Assembly (NCBI RefSeq): GCF_014205055.1
Contig: NZ_JACHMS010000001.1
Span: 2,480,001 to 2,544,000, forward strand
Source: Streptomyces luteogriseus
GTDB taxonomy: Bacteria > Actinomycetota > Actinomycetes > Streptomycetales > Streptomycetaceae
DNA: 64,000 nucleotides
Direction of reading: 5' to 3'
Under the pieces are notes generated by a model. The model had not been told where the DNA came from, did no database searches, and saw nothing but the letters and a program-made list of their open reading frames with translations. The position numbers and the translations under genes were made by a program. Below are positions 26,462 to 38,363 of this stretch, one piece after another. Each line of letters begins with the position of its first letter. The first letter of the stretch is position 1.

Positions 26462-27064
26462 TCAGCTCGCTGCCGCTCCCACGACGTCCGGGATCCGGAA
26501 CGGCTTGCCGCAGCCGCCGCAGACGATGGGGGCCTGGGCGAGGACCGACGGGACGACGCGGACGTTGCGGCCGCAGTCGCACACGGCCTTGACGCGTACG
26601 CCGCCGCCGGAGGAGCCGTGCCGGGCGGCCGGTCCCCGGAAGGTGCGGGAGGTGTCGGAGGAGGTCGCGGCGGTGTGCGCCTTCAGGGCGCGCTGGAGAC
26701 GCTCCATCGTCGGGCGGTAGCGCCGCTTCGCCTCGGGGGTGAGCGTGACCAGGGAGAAGCCGCTGCTGGGATGCGGTTCCTCGGGGTGGTCCAGGCCCAG
26801 CTCCTCGGCGATCGCGAGGAATCTGCGGTTGTGGTAGCGGCCGGCACGGGAGGTGTCGCGGACGCCGCGCGAGGCGGCGATGCCATGGACTGCCTCATGG
26901 AGCAGTCGCTCGAAGGAGAGCTCGTGACCGCACGCGGACGACGACTCCCCGATCAGGGACTCTGGCGCGGCAAGGTCGGGCAGCTCGGGGTGGTACCGCT
27001 GAATGTCGGCCCACGCCTGTGCCAGCTCTGCGGCGAGTACAGGTGGTGTCTGTGTCGTGCTCAC
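26462..27064 (-). CDS. SprT-like zinc metalloprotease-type protein
   Basis: About 200 residues from a GTG at 27064. The HExxH motif HEAVH is in [20 protein letters not shown] (about residues 77-81), followed by a third possible ligand in [18 protein letters not shown], matching the SprT-like arrangement. The C-terminal 40 residues form a zinc ribbon with paired cysteines (VCDCG and VCGGCGKPF). It may be a protease acting on DNA-associated substrates as in SPRTN relatives, but this is inference. The start is uncertain: an in-frame GTG at 27127 would add 21 residues, and neither has a strong ribosome-binding site. Confidence 0.75.
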   Translation of the reverse strand: MSTTQTPPVLAAELAQAWADIQRYHPELPDLAAPESLIGESSSACGHELSFERLLHEAVHGIAASRGVRDTSRAGRYHNRRFLAIAEELGLDHPEEPHPSSGFSLVTLTPEAKRRYRPTMERLQRALKAHTAATSSDTSRTFRGPAARHGSSGGGVRVKAVCDCGRNVRVVPSVLAQAPIVCGGCGKPFRIPDVVGAAAS

Positions 27065-27319
27065 GTAATGACAACGAGCCGGGGTGCCCCAGTGTTCCGA
27101 TTCCGGGCCATCCCAAATAATTTGCACGTACCCGTCAGTTGCCTCTGATGCGTCCCGACGAGGGCGGGTGCGCCGATCTGCGGATAAGCCTCACAGCTCA
27201 CCACAAGGTGGTGCGTAGCTCCGCGTACGCCCCGGCGCGTAGGCCCTGTCTGCGCGCCGGGATGCCAAGGGTCCGCTGATGCGCAAGAGGTGTTTCGGTC
27301 GCCTCGCGCCCCACACGGC

Positions 27320-27356
27320 AAGCGCCTGCCCCACCCCGGTAAGCGCATGCCCCACC

Positions 27357-27373
<17 letters not shown>
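27320..27373. repeat. 21-bp repeats at the 3' end of the proS remnant
   Basis: The phrase aagcgc-N-tgc recurs at 27320, 27341 and 27362, exactly 21 bp apart, with cccca between. The third copy overlaps the last codons of the pseudogene, so the repeats extend from its terminus into the intergenic DNA. Confidence 0.6.
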
Positions 27374-28418
<1,045 letters not shown>

Positions 28419-28617
28419 GGCGGGATCGTACGGGCCCGGGTTGCCGGAATGTGAAATCTCGCCATAGGCACATGACATCTCACAACCCCTGCCCCATTCC
28501 ACTGGACGACAGGTCGAGGGGGGAGTTTCCTGGCATACGGGGGTAGTGCGAGCGCACTGTCACGGGGGCCATGGAATCGGGCAAGAGGCAACTCTCGGCG
28601 GATTGGGGCGCTTACTT

Positions 28618-29472
28618 ATGACACCTACGCTCGTGCGGCAGCACCTGCCTCACGCGGGTTCCGTACCCCGCGTGGACCTGCGTGCACGCGCGCGTGACTG
28701 GTCCGAGATCCAGGAGCGGATGCTCGTACCGCTCTACGAGGCCGTCTACGAGCGACTGGAAGTGGGTCCCGCCACGCGGCTGCTCGGCCTCGGCTGCGGT
28801 TCCGGACTCTCCCTGCTGATGGCCGCCGCCCGGGGAGCGGCGGTCACCGGTGTCGACGTCTCCCCCGAAAGAATGACCCTGGCGCGGGAGCGGCTGCTGC
28901 CCGAAACGCCGGGTACGCGTGCGCGGCCGGACATCCGGCTGGTCGACGGAACGCCCCGGGACACCGCGGTGCCGGGCGCTCCGGGGTACACCCTGGTGAC
29001 CGCGTTCGAGCCGATCGGGTGCCTCGCGGGCGACTCGGAGGGGCTGGGCGGGCTGCTCGCGGAGGCGGCACCGCTGGCCCGGCGCGGCGCGGCCGTGGTG
29101 CTGGCCGGCTGGGGTCCGCCGGAGCGGTGTGCCACGGCGTCCGTGATGCGGGTGGCCGCGAAGCTGGCGGAGCCGCTGCGCCACACGGGCAGCTGGCGTC
29201 CGGCCTGCCGCGACGACCTGGAGGACGTCGCCCAGCGGGCCGGCCTCGAACCGGACGGGTCGGGGCGGGTGGCGTGCCCCTTCGGATACGCCGACGTGGA
29301 CAGCGCGGTACGCGGCCTGAAGTCGACGGGCCTGTTCGACGCGGCGATGACGGCTACGGACCAGGCGCAGGTGGACAAGGAGCTGACCGAGGCCCTGCAT
29401 CCGCACCAGCGGCAGGACGGGACGGTGTGGATGCCGAACGTGTTCCGGTATCTGATCGCCAGGACACCCTGA
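28618..29472 (+). CDS. SAM-dependent methyltransferase
   Basis: 284 residues from the ATG at 28618 (MTPTLVRQHLPHAGSVPRVD). The class I Rossmann SAM site is LLGLGCGSGLSLLMAAARGA (motif I, about residues 60-80), with an acidic residue in VTGVDVSPERM binding the ribose. The sequence WSEIQERMLVPLYEAVYERL is conserved in Streptomyces relatives as I recall. The substrate is unknown. The gene stands alone, between the proS remnant and a lipoprotein gene. No convincing ribosome-binding site is seen. Confidence 0.85.
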   Translation: MTPTLVRQHLPHAGSVPRVDLRARARDWSEIQERMLVPLYEAVYERLEVGPATRLLGLGCGSGLSLLMAAARGAAVTGVDVSPERMTLARERLLPETPGTRARPDIRLVDGTPRDTAVPGAPGYTLVTAFEPIGCLAGDSEGLGGLLAEAAPLARRGAAVVLAGWGPPERCATASVMRVAAKLAEPLRHTGSWRPACRDDLEDVAQRAGLEPDGSGRVACPFGYADVDSAVRGLKSTGLFDAAMTATDQAQVDKELTEALHPHQRQDGTVWMPNVFRYLIARTP

Positions 29473-29541
29473 CGAACGCGTTTCCGATGCAGGTGTGAAC
29501 AGTGTGAAGAAGGCGCCATGGGGTGCTTTTGGTTTCACCAA

Positions 29542-29570
29542 GTGGATCAAGAACGCTTAATGTGATCCAC
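29542..29570. promoter_or_regulatory. Inverted repeat upstream of the lipoprotein gene
   Basis: The arms gtggatca (29542-29549) and tgatccac (29563-29570) pair perfectly across a 13-base AT-richer spacer and end 38 bases before the lipoprotein start. An operator is more likely than a terminator, because no GC-rich extension is present. Confidence 0.45.
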
Positions 29571-29608
29571 CGCTTGTGGGACCTACACATCTGCATACAG
29601 GAGCTGCT

Positions 29609-30211
29609 GTGCCGCACCACCAGACCGCGCTGCGCCTCGTCGCGCCCGTCGCCGTCCTCGCTCTGACGCTCACCGCCTGCGGGGGCGGCGACGACACCGC
29701 CGACGCGAAGAGCACGGGCACCGCCCGGGCCGAGGCCTCACCGTCTCCGGAGCCCACCTCCGGCGGCGGGATGGGCAGCGGCGAGAGCGCGACAGGCAAG
29801 GTCGCGGAGGACCCGGGCGAGGTCACCTACCAGGTCCTGGCACAGAAGGTCGAGGTGGGCACCGAGGCGGAGGCGGCGAAGGCCGTCTCGGAGCCCGACA
29901 AGGTCAAGGGCAAGGTGCTGGCCGTCGCGCACCTGAAGTACACGCACCAGAGCGGGCCCGCCCTCACCGACGGTTCCGATGTGCACGACGGCGCCACGGT
30001 CTTCGCCGACGGGCAGCGCGGCAGCGTCCTCATCGGCGCCTCCGAGGACGCGGCGGGCTGCGAGGACCCCTACGACGTCGACAGCTGGAAGCAGGGCGAG
30101 AGCCATGTCTTCTGCGAGACGTACGTGATCCCGGCGAACGCGAAGAGCGTCGAGGTCCACTGGGCCGAGGAGGACGGCGAGCCGTACATCTGGAAGTTCC
30201 CGAACGGCTGA
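29609..30211 (+). CDS. Secreted lipoprotein
   Basis: 200 residues from a GTG at 29609 with caggag upstream; an earlier in-frame ATG at 29576 lies before that site. The signal peptide ends in a lipobox LTAC (Cys about residue 24), followed by GGGDDTADAK and a Ser/Pro/Gly-rich linker. The mature domain (about residues 70-200) is beta-rich with two cysteines (AGCEDPYDVD, HVFCETYVIP), perhaps an Ig-like DUF4352-type fold. Function unknown. Confidence 0.85.
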   Translation: MPHHQTALRLVAPVAVLALTLTACGGGDDTADAKSTGTARAEASPSPEPTSGGGMGSGESATGKVAEDPGEVTYQVLAQKVEVGTEAEAAKAVSEPDKVKGKVLAVAHLKYTHQSGPALTDGSDVHDGATVFADGQRGSVLIGASEDAAGCEDPYDVDSWKQGESHVFCETYVIPANAKSVEVHWAEEDGEPYIWKFPNG

Positions 30212-30233
30212 CCCGCGAGCCACCGACACACCA

Positions 30234-30269
30234 CTGAGGGCGCCCCCCGGACAAGGGGGGCGCCCTCAG
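30234..30269. terminator. Bidirectional terminator between the lipoprotein gene and ffh
   Basis: A perfect 15-bp stem (ctgagggcgcccccc and its complement) with the 6-base loop ggacaa lies between two convergent genes. Confidence 0.9.
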
Positions 30270-30286
30270 CGCGGTCGGACGGGACG

Positions 30287-31837
30287 TCAGCCCATGAACT
30301 TCTTGAACTCGTCGGGGAGTTCGAAGTCCTTGCCGCCCTGCTGGGGCAGCCCGAAGGCGCCGCCGCCCTCGGCCGCGGCGGCCCGGCGGGCGGCCTCCTC
30401 CTGCTCCTGCTGCTTGCGCTTCATCGGGTTGCCGGAGCGCTGCTTGCCCTTGGCCTTCTTCGGCTGCTTCTTGCTACGGCCGGGGCCGCCGCCCATGCCC
30501 GGCATGCCGGGCATCCCGGGCATGCCGCCGCCCTGGGCCATGCGGGACATCATCTTGCGGGCCTCGAAGAACCGCTCGACCAGGTTCTTGACCGCGCTGA
30601 CCTCGACGCCGGAACCCCGGGCGATACGGGCGCGGCGCGAGCCGTTGATGATCGTCGGTTCCTGGCGCTCGGCCGGGGTCATCGACTTGATGATGGCGGC
30701 CGTGCGGTCGACGTCCCGCTCGTCCAGGTTGTTGATCTGGTCCTTCATCTGGCCCATGCCCGGGAGCATGCCGAGCAGCTTGGAGATGGAGCCCATCTTG
30801 CGGACCTGCTCCATCTGGGCCAGGAAGTCGTCCAGGGTGAAGTCCTGGCCCTTCTTGGACGCCAGCTTGGAGGCCATCTTCTCGGCCTCTTCCTGGCTGA
30901 ACGTCTTCTCCGCCTGCTCGATCAGGGTGAGGAGGTCACCCATGTCGAGGATGCGGGAGGCCATCCGGTCAGGGTGGAACGCGTCGAAGTCGTCGAGCTT
31001 CTCGCCGTTCGACGCGAACATGATCGGCTTGCCGGTGATCTGCCGGATCGACAGGGCGGCACCACCGCGGGCGTCACCGTCGAGCTTGGAGAGCACCACG
31101 CCGTCGAAGCCGACGCCGTCGCGGAAGGACTCGGCGGTGTTGACGGCGTCCTGGCCGATCATCGCGTCGACGACGAACAGGATCTCGTCCGGGGAGACGG
31201 CGTCGCGGATGTCCGCGGCCTGCTGCATCATCTCCTGGTCGATGCCGAGGCGGCCGGCGGTGTCCACGATCACGATGTCGTGGACCTTGGTCTTCGCGTG
31301 CTCGATGGAGTCCTTGGCGACCTTGACCGGGTCACCGACGCCGTTGCCCGGCTCGGGGGCGTAGACCGCGACACCGGCCCGCTCGGCTACCACGCTGAGC
31401 TGGTTGACGGCGTTGGGGCGCTGGAGGTCACACGCGACCAGCAGCGGCGAGTGGCCCTGCTCCTTGAGCCAGCGGCCGAGCTTGCCCGCGAGGGTGGTCT
31501 TACCGGCACCCTGCAGACCCGCCAGCATGATCACGGTCGGCGGCTGCTTGGCGAAGCGCAGCCGCCGGGTCTCGCCGCCGAGGATGGTGACGAGCTCGTC
31601 GTTGACGATCTTGAGGACCTGCTGGGCGGGGTTCAGCGCCTTGCTGACCTCGGCGCCGAGGGCGCGCTCCTTGACGTTCTTGATGAACGTCCGGACGACG
31701 GGAAGCGCCACGTCCGCCTCGAGGAGCGCGATCCGGATCTCGCGCGCCGTGGCGTCGATGTCCGCCTCGGAGAGCCGTCCCTTGCCGCGCAGGTTCTTGA
31801 AGGTCGCTGAGAGGCGATCGGAAAGAGTATCGAACAC
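30287..31837 (-). CDS. ffh: Signal recognition particle GTPase Ffh
   Basis: 516 residues from a GTG (FDTLSDRLSATFKNLRGKGR). It binds signal sequences and 4.5S RNA and docks with FtsY. G motifs: GLQGAGKTTLAGKL (about residue 105), VDTAGRLGID and LSKLDGDARGGAALS. The methionine-rich M domain ends with GGMPGMPGMPGMGG and a Lys/Arg/Gln-rich low-complexity tail. The partner ftsY lies about 8 kb downstream in this window. Confidence 0.97.
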   Translation of the reverse strand: MFDTLSDRLSATFKNLRGKGRLSEADIDATAREIRIALLEADVALPVVRTFIKNVKERALGAEVSKALNPAQQVLKIVNDELVTILGGETRRLRFAKQPPTVIMLAGLQGAGKTTLAGKLGRWLKEQGHSPLLVACDLQRPNAVNQLSVVAERAGVAVYAPEPGNGVGDPVKVAKDSIEHAKTKVHDIVIVDTAGRLGIDQEMMQQAADIRDAVSPDEILFVVDAMIGQDAVNTAESFRDGVGFDGVVLSKLDGDARGGAALSIRQITGKPIMFASNGEKLDDFDAFHPDRMASRILDMGDLLTLIEQAEKTFSQEEAEKMASKLASKKGQDFTLDDFLAQMEQVRKMGSISKLLGMLPGMGQMKDQINNLDERDVDRTAAIIKSMTPAERQEPTIINGSRRARIARGSGVEVSAVKNLVERFFEARKMMSRMAQGGGMPGMPGMPGMGGGPGRSKKQPKKAKGKQRSGNPMKRKQQEQEEAARRAAAAEGGGAFGLPQQGGKDFELPDEFKKFMG

Positions 31838-31918
31838 GGCGCTCGCGGTCCTCAGGGTTGGTGGCTACAGGGAATCGCCCTCCAGGGTATCCCGGCGTGA
31901 CAAGTCGCCGGGTCGGCC

Positions 31919-34366
31919 TCACCCCCGCAGTGTCTCCTCCAGCTTCCGCGCCACCGACGCCGCCTCGTCCCCGGGCAGCGGCGCGCCCTTGGGGCCGGTC
32001 ACGTAGAAGGCGTCGACGGCGTTGGCACCGAGGGTCGAGACATGCGCGCTGCGCACCCGCACGCTCGCGTCCTCCAGGGCCCTGCCGATACGGAAGAGCA
32101 GGCCGGGGGCGTCCTGGGAGCGGACCTCGATGACCGTGGCCAGCCGGGAGGCGGCCGGGTGGACGGAGACCCGGGCCGCGGGGGCGACCACGCCCCGGCG
32201 GCGCGGATAGGCCGCGTCCCGTTCGGCGAGGCGGCCGGCGATGTCCAGGGAGCCGTCCAGGGCCCGGACCAGGTCCGCGCGCAGCCGGGCGGCCTGCGGC
32301 AGCGAGCCGTACTCGGCGGCGACCCGCCAGTCCAGCAGCAGGACGGAGCCGTCGACACCGTCCGGGAGGTGCAGGGAGCGCAGCTCGGCGGTGCGTACGG
32401 TCAGCCGGTGCATCGCGAGGACACCGGCCACCGCGGGCAGCACCCCGGGCTGGTCGGGGACGGCGATGAGCAGCTCCACGCCGAGCGGCTCGGGGTCGCC
32501 GGACGGCTCCTGCCCGGCGGGCGGCTCGGTCTGGGCCCGCAGCGAGAGCACCGGGCTGCCCGTGGCCACCGCCTCCAGGGCGAGCCGCTCCTGCTCGGCG
32601 GTGGGCGCGGCCTCCTCGGGGTCGTCCGGGGCGTCGCCCGCGAGCACCGCCGAGACCCGTTTGACCAGGTCGGCGACGAGCGAGCCGCGCCAGGACGACC
32701 AGGCGGCCGGGCCGGTCGCGAGGGCGTCGGCCTCGGTGAGCGCGTGCAGCAGCTCCAGAGTGCCCTGGGAGCCGACGGCCTCGGCGACGGAGCGCACGGT
32801 GGCCGGGTCCTCCAGGTCGCGCCGGGTGGCGGTGTCGATGAGCAGCAGGTGATGCCGTACGAGGGTGGCGATGACGGCCACGTCGTGGCGGTCGAAGCCG
32901 ATGCGGGCGGCCACGTCCTTGGCGATGATCTCGCCCGCCACGGAGTGGTCGCCGGGCCAGCCCTTGCCGATGTCGTGCAGCAGCGCGGCGACCAGCAGCA
33001 GGTCGGGCCGGCTGACCTGGCGGGTGAACTCGGAGGCCTGCACGGCGGTCTCGATGAGGTGCCGGTCGACGGTCCACAGGTGCACGGCGTTGCGCTGCGG
33101 GCGGCAGCGGACCCGCTCCCAGTCGGGCAGCAGCCGGGTGATCAGCCCCTCGGCCTCCAGCGCCTCCCACACCTCGATGGTGGGGTGTCCCGAGCCGAGC
33201 AGGGTGACGAGCTGCTCGCGGGCCTCGGCCGGCCAGGGTGTGGGCACCGGGCGCACGGTGGCCGCCAGGCGCCGTACGGCGTGCAGGGAGAGCGGGAGCC
33301 CGGCCTGCGCGGCGGCGGCCGCGGCACGCAAGGGCAGCACGGGGTCGCGCTCGGGGCGCGCGGCACGGGCGAGCACCACCTCACCGTCCTGCTCCACCAC
33401 GCCCTCGGCCAGCGGGGAACGCTCACCGGCCGGTTTCCCGCCGCCCAGCATGGCGCGCAGCCGGGGCCGTACGGCGCGTGACCGCAGGACGCGCCCCACC
33501 TCGCGCCAGGTGACGTCACTGGCGTACGAGATGAGCCGCGCGGCCTCGTAGACCTGGCGCAGCAGTGTGTCCGCGTCGAGCAGGCCGAGCTCGGCGGCCA
33601 CCTGGTCCTGTTCCTGGAGGGCGAGCCGGTCGGTGGCGCGCCCGGTGGTCAGATGCAGGGCGTCCCGGACGTCGAGGAGCCGGCGCCGGGCGTCGGCGAG
33701 GCCCTCGCGCGGGGCGTCGGCGAGCCAGGAGGCGGCGACGGCCCGCAGCGCCGTGGCGTCCCGCAGCCCGCCGCGGGCCTCCTTCAGGTCGGGCTCCAGC
33801 AGGTACTGCAACTCGCCTTGGCGCTCGGCGCGTTCGGCGCACAGTTCCTGGAGTTCGGGGAGACGTTTGGGCGCCTGGTTGCGCCAGTCGGCCAGCACCG
33901 CCGTGCGCAGTGACGCGGTGAGGCCGAGGTCGCCGGCAATGTGCCGGGCGTCCAGCAGGCCGAGCTGCACCTTGAGGTCCTCGCCGGCGGTCTTGCGGGC
34001 CTCGGCAGGCGTGCGGACCGAGTGGTCCAGGTCCAGGCCCAGGTCCCACACGGGGTACCAGAGCCGGTCGGCGAGGGCGGCGACCGCCTTGGTGTCGGTG
34101 CCGTCGTGCAGCAGGAGCAGGTCGAGGTCGCTGCGCGGGGACAGCTCACCCCGTCCGTAGCCGCCGACGGCGACGAGGGAGGCTCCGCGCAGCCCCTCGG
34201 CGCCCGCGGCGAACAGGCCGCTGAGCCATTCGTCCGTGAGATCGGCCAGGGCCGCACGGCGCGGCGGCCCGGACCGCGCCTCCTCGGTGAGGAGGCGCAG
34301 CCGGGCCGCCGCGTAGCCGCTGGGTCCCGAGTCCTCTGCTTCCTTCTGCACGTCCGTACCCGTCAC
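31919..34366 (-). CDS. glnD: PII protein nucleotidyltransferase GlnD
   Basis: 815 residues from a GTG. In Streptomyces GlnD adenylylates, rather than uridylylates, GlnK at Tyr51. Nucleotidyltransferase domain: VAVGGYGRGELSPRSDLDLL (about residues 66-85), with the GxGxGR and two-Asp pattern. HD domain: LLHDIGKGWPGDHSVAGEII (about 464-483). Two C-terminal ACT domains sense amino acids (GVELLIAVPDQPGVLPAVAG; TVIEVRSQDAPGLLFRIG). It follows glnK by 38 bases in the amtB-glnK-glnD operon. Confidence 0.96.
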   Translation of the reverse strand: MTGTDVQKEAEDSGPSGYAAARLRLLTEEARSGPPRRAALADLTDEWLSGLFAAGAEGLRGASLVAVGGYGRGELSPRSDLDLLLLHDGTDTKAVAALADRLWYPVWDLGLDLDHSVRTPAEARKTAGEDLKVQLGLLDARHIAGDLGLTASLRTAVLADWRNQAPKRLPELQELCAERAERQGELQYLLEPDLKEARGGLRDATALRAVAASWLADAPREGLADARRRLLDVRDALHLTTGRATDRLALQEQDQVAAELGLLDADTLLRQVYEAARLISYASDVTWREVGRVLRSRAVRPRLRAMLGGGKPAGERSPLAEGVVEQDGEVVLARAARPERDPVLPLRAAAAAAQAGLPLSLHAVRRLAATVRPVPTPWPAEAREQLVTLLGSGHPTIEVWEALEAEGLITRLLPDWERVRCRPQRNAVHLWTVDRHLIETAVQASEFTRQVSRPDLLLVAALLHDIGKGWPGDHSVAGEIIAKDVAARIGFDRHDVAVIATLVRHHLLLIDTATRRDLEDPATVRSVAEAVGSQGTLELLHALTEADALATGPAAWSSWRGSLVADLVKRVSAVLAGDAPDDPEEAAPTAEQERLALEAVATGSPVLSLRAQTEPPAGQEPSGDPEPLGVELLIAVPDQPGVLPAVAGVLAMHRLTVRTAELRSLHLPDGVDGSVLLLDWRVAAEYGSLPQAARLRADLVRALDGSLDIAGRLAERDAAYPRRRGVVAPAARVSVHPAASRLATVIEVRSQDAPGLLFRIGRALEDASVRVRSAHVSTLGANAVDAFYVTGPKGAPLPGDEAASVARKLEETLRG

Positions 34367-34404
34367 CCAGTGGCTCCTGTTCCGTTCGCCTGCCCAGAGG
34401 GCTG

Positions 34405-36096
<1,692 letters not shown>

Positions 36097-36179
36097 TCAT
36101 GTGTACGGCCCCGTGCGGGCGAAGCCTCGAGCGGATTGAGGGGCGGGCCGGTTATGCGCCACGAGATTGGCGCAGCGCG

Positions 36180-36217
36180 GTTTCGGTCGAAGCCCCTCGT
36201 TGTTTCGCGACCGTGAC
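36180..36217 (-). promoter_or_regulatory. GlnR-type binding site upstream of amtB
   Basis: On the minus strand the sequence reads GTCAC-6-GAAAC-6-GGGCT-6-GAAAC, a 38-base match to the Streptomyces GlnR pattern gTnAc-n6-GaAAc repeated with 6-base spacing. Only the third half-site is degenerate. It lies 97-134 bases before the amtB start, as expected for activation in nitrogen limitation. A further GTAAC lies just upstream. Confidence 0.75.
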
Positions 36218-36421
36218 GAAGGCGCGTTCTGTGTTACGCGTCGATGAACTGCCGGATTGCGGGCGAGCCGATCGTTATCGTGGCGCAACCTTCGGCTTTC
36301 GGACAGCCGGGGGCACACAGACCGGCCGCGGTCGGCCTTCCGATGACCTGGCATGGGGGAGCCGAGTCGGGCAGTTCGGGAGGGCCGGCCGCGGCCGGGG
36401 TTCTGGGGGTGGTGCGGCTTC
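36218..36421. other. Rest of the amtB-nsdA gap
   Basis: Apart from the GlnR-type site and leader (36084-36217), the 338-base gap between the nsdA stop and the amtB start shows no gene. A further gTnAc-like element (GTAAC on the minus strand near 36234) could extend the regulatory region. Confidence 0.4.
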
Positions 36422-37918
36422 TCAGACCGCCTCGGCGGTCTCGGGCAGTTCCACGGCGAGCCGCTCGGTGAGGTCGACCACCTCGCCCAGGTCGCCGAAG
36501 TCGCGGGCGGCGGTGTCGACCGTCTTGCGGATGCGGGTGTTGACGCGCTCGGAGCGGACCTTCTTGGCGACCTGCATGGCCTCGGTGGCGAAGAGCGTGC
36601 TCCGCTCGGGCTCACGCTGGAGGAGGTGCACCGTGGCCATCCCGATCAGGTTCAGCGCATACGAACGCTGGTGCTCGTCGTCCTCGGCGAAGAGCTCGAC
36701 CGCCCGGTTCATCAGGGGCTCGGCCAGCGAGGCGTAGGTGGGGCTGCGGCCGGCGACGTAGGCCAGGTCGCGGTAGGAGTGGGAGTTCTCGCCGTACAGC
36801 TCGGCCTCGGAGAAGAAGCGGATCCAGTCGGGGTCCGGGTCGTCCCACTCGTCGGCCTCGGCGAAGGTGTCCTCGGCCATCCGGACCGCCCGCTTGCACT
36901 TGCCGGGCTGCCCCATGTTCGCGTAGGCGCGGGCCTCCATCGCATACAGCATGGACTGGGTGCGCGGACTGGCGCAGTCCCGGCTGCCGTACTGCGCGAG
37001 GTGGATCAGCTCCAGCGCGTCGTCGGGCCGTCCGAGGTGGATCATCTGGCGGCTCATGCTGGACAGCACGTACGAGCCGAGGGGCCGGTCGCCCGCCTCC
37101 TTGGCGGCGTGCAGCGCGAGGACGAAGTACTTCTGCGCGGTCGGCTGGAGACCGATGTCGTACGACATCCAGCCGGCCAGCTCGGCGAGTTCGGCGGCGA
37201 CCTTGAACAGGCGGCGGGTGGTGGACTCGGGCTGGGGCTCCTGGAGGAGGTCGGTCACCTCGTGCAGCTGCCCGACGACCGCCTTGCGGCGCAGGCCGCC
37301 GCCGCACTGGGCGTCCCACTGCCGGAACATCACCGTCGTGGTCTCCAGGAGGTCCAGCTCCGGCTTGGAGAGGCGGCCGCGGGCGCGCCCGGAGCCGCCC
37401 GCGGGCTCGGGTGCCGGCCTCGGGGCCGCGGGCGAAGGGACGAGCCAGCGCTGCATGGGCTCGACGAGGGCCGGGCCCGCGGACAGCACCAGCGAGCTCC
37501 CGAGGAAGCCGCGCCGCGCCAGCATGAGGTCGCTGCGCGAGAACTCGCTGAGCAGGGCCACCGTCTGCGGGCCCGTCCAGGGCAGGTCGACGCCGGTCGC
37601 GGACGGTGACTGGCGCGCGGTGCGCAGCCCCAGGTCCTCGACGGAGACGACGACGCCGAAGCGCTCCGAGAACAGCTCGGACAGGATCCTGGGGATCGGC
37701 TCGCGGGGGTTCTCACCGTCGAGCCAGCGGCGCACGCGGGAGGTGTCCGTGGAGATGTGGTTGGCGCCCAACTGGCGTGCCCTGCGGTTGACCTGGCGGG
37801 CGAGTTCGCCCTTGGACCAGCCGCTGCGCACGAACCAGGAGGTGAGCAGCTCGTTCGGGCGCTTGTCAGCGTGCGTCGCGCCCGCAGCGTTCGTTCCGCC
37901 TCCGCCGTTGCCGCTCAC
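36422..37918 (-). CDS. nsdA: NsdA, TPR-containing negative regulator of differentiation
   Basis: 498 residues from a GTG at 37918 (SGNGGGGTNAAGATHADKRP). In S. coelicolor NsdA represses sporulation and antibiotic production. The N-terminal part resembles an HTH (WSKGELARQVNRRARQLGAN, VRRWLDGENPREPIPRILSE). A Pro/Ala linker follows (about residue 175), then about 300 residues of TPR-like helices (LGRPDDALELIHLAQYG, EARAYANMGQPGKCKRAVRM). Position next to amtB agrees with S. coelicolor. Long intergenic DNA lies upstream. Confidence 0.92.
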   Translation of the reverse strand: MSGNGGGGTNAAGATHADKRPNELLTSWFVRSGWSKGELARQVNRRARQLGANHISTDTSRVRRWLDGENPREPIPRILSELFSERFGVVVSVEDLGLRTARQSPSATGVDLPWTGPQTVALLSEFSRSDLMLARRGFLGSSLVLSAGPALVEPMQRWLVPSPAAPRPAPEPAGGSGRARGRLSKPELDLLETTTVMFRQWDAQCGGGLRRKAVVGQLHEVTDLLQEPQPESTTRRLFKVAAELAELAGWMSYDIGLQPTAQKYFVLALHAAKEAGDRPLGSYVLSSMSRQMIHLGRPDDALELIHLAQYGSRDCASPRTQSMLYAMEARAYANMGQPGKCKRAVRMAEDTFAEADEWDDPDPDWIRFFSEAELYGENSHSYRDLAYVAGRSPTYASLAEPLMNRAVELFAEDDEHQRSYALNLIGMATVHLLQREPERSTLFATEAMQVAKKVRSERVNTRIRKTVDTAARDFGDLGEVVDLTERLAVELPETAEAV

Positions 37919-38363
37919 TGGAACGCCCCCATCCCTGAGACCACTTGTCGCCGAGTGCGCCAAGCCCTATCAGCATGCCGGTTCGTACGGCCGTCCGTCC
38001 GGCCCTTGTCACCCCTCGAACGGAATGACGACTTGCCTCCGGCATACCCACGATTGCATGTGCCCCCAGGACTCGTGCACACAAAGTAATCCTACGATCA
38101 CCCGTCCAGCCACGGCTCACACGGAAACGCCACCATTCGCCACCCCATCGAATGAACTCACGTACGGCTACGCGCGATTGACTTGACACAGCAGAACCAG
38201 GAGCGGGTGCAGTGATGCACTCGGGGGCGCGCGTCGTCGGGCACGCCACCCTGGGCACATCCGGGCGCTGAATGAACCGACTACCGCCAGGGAAGCGGAA
38301 ACGGAGAGTCACGCATCGCGTCCGCAGCGTAACCGGCGCTGCGTCGGACCCGTTGGAGGGGGC
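37919..38363. other. Divergent intergenic region between nsdA and the primase-like gene
   Basis: 445 bases without a supported gene. It must carry the promoters of both flanking genes. A TTGACA (about 38183) lies on the plus strand but lacks a good -10 at 17-18 bases. The plus-strand gene has the strong ribosome-binding site ggaggggg. No palindrome longer than a few bases was noticed. Confidence 0.5.

Noticed and set aside
28520..28545. SigB-type promoter (gagt-N14-gggtag) before the methyltransferase gene
   Set aside because: The last base of the -10 does not fit the consensus, and the match is no better than expected in GC-rich DNA.
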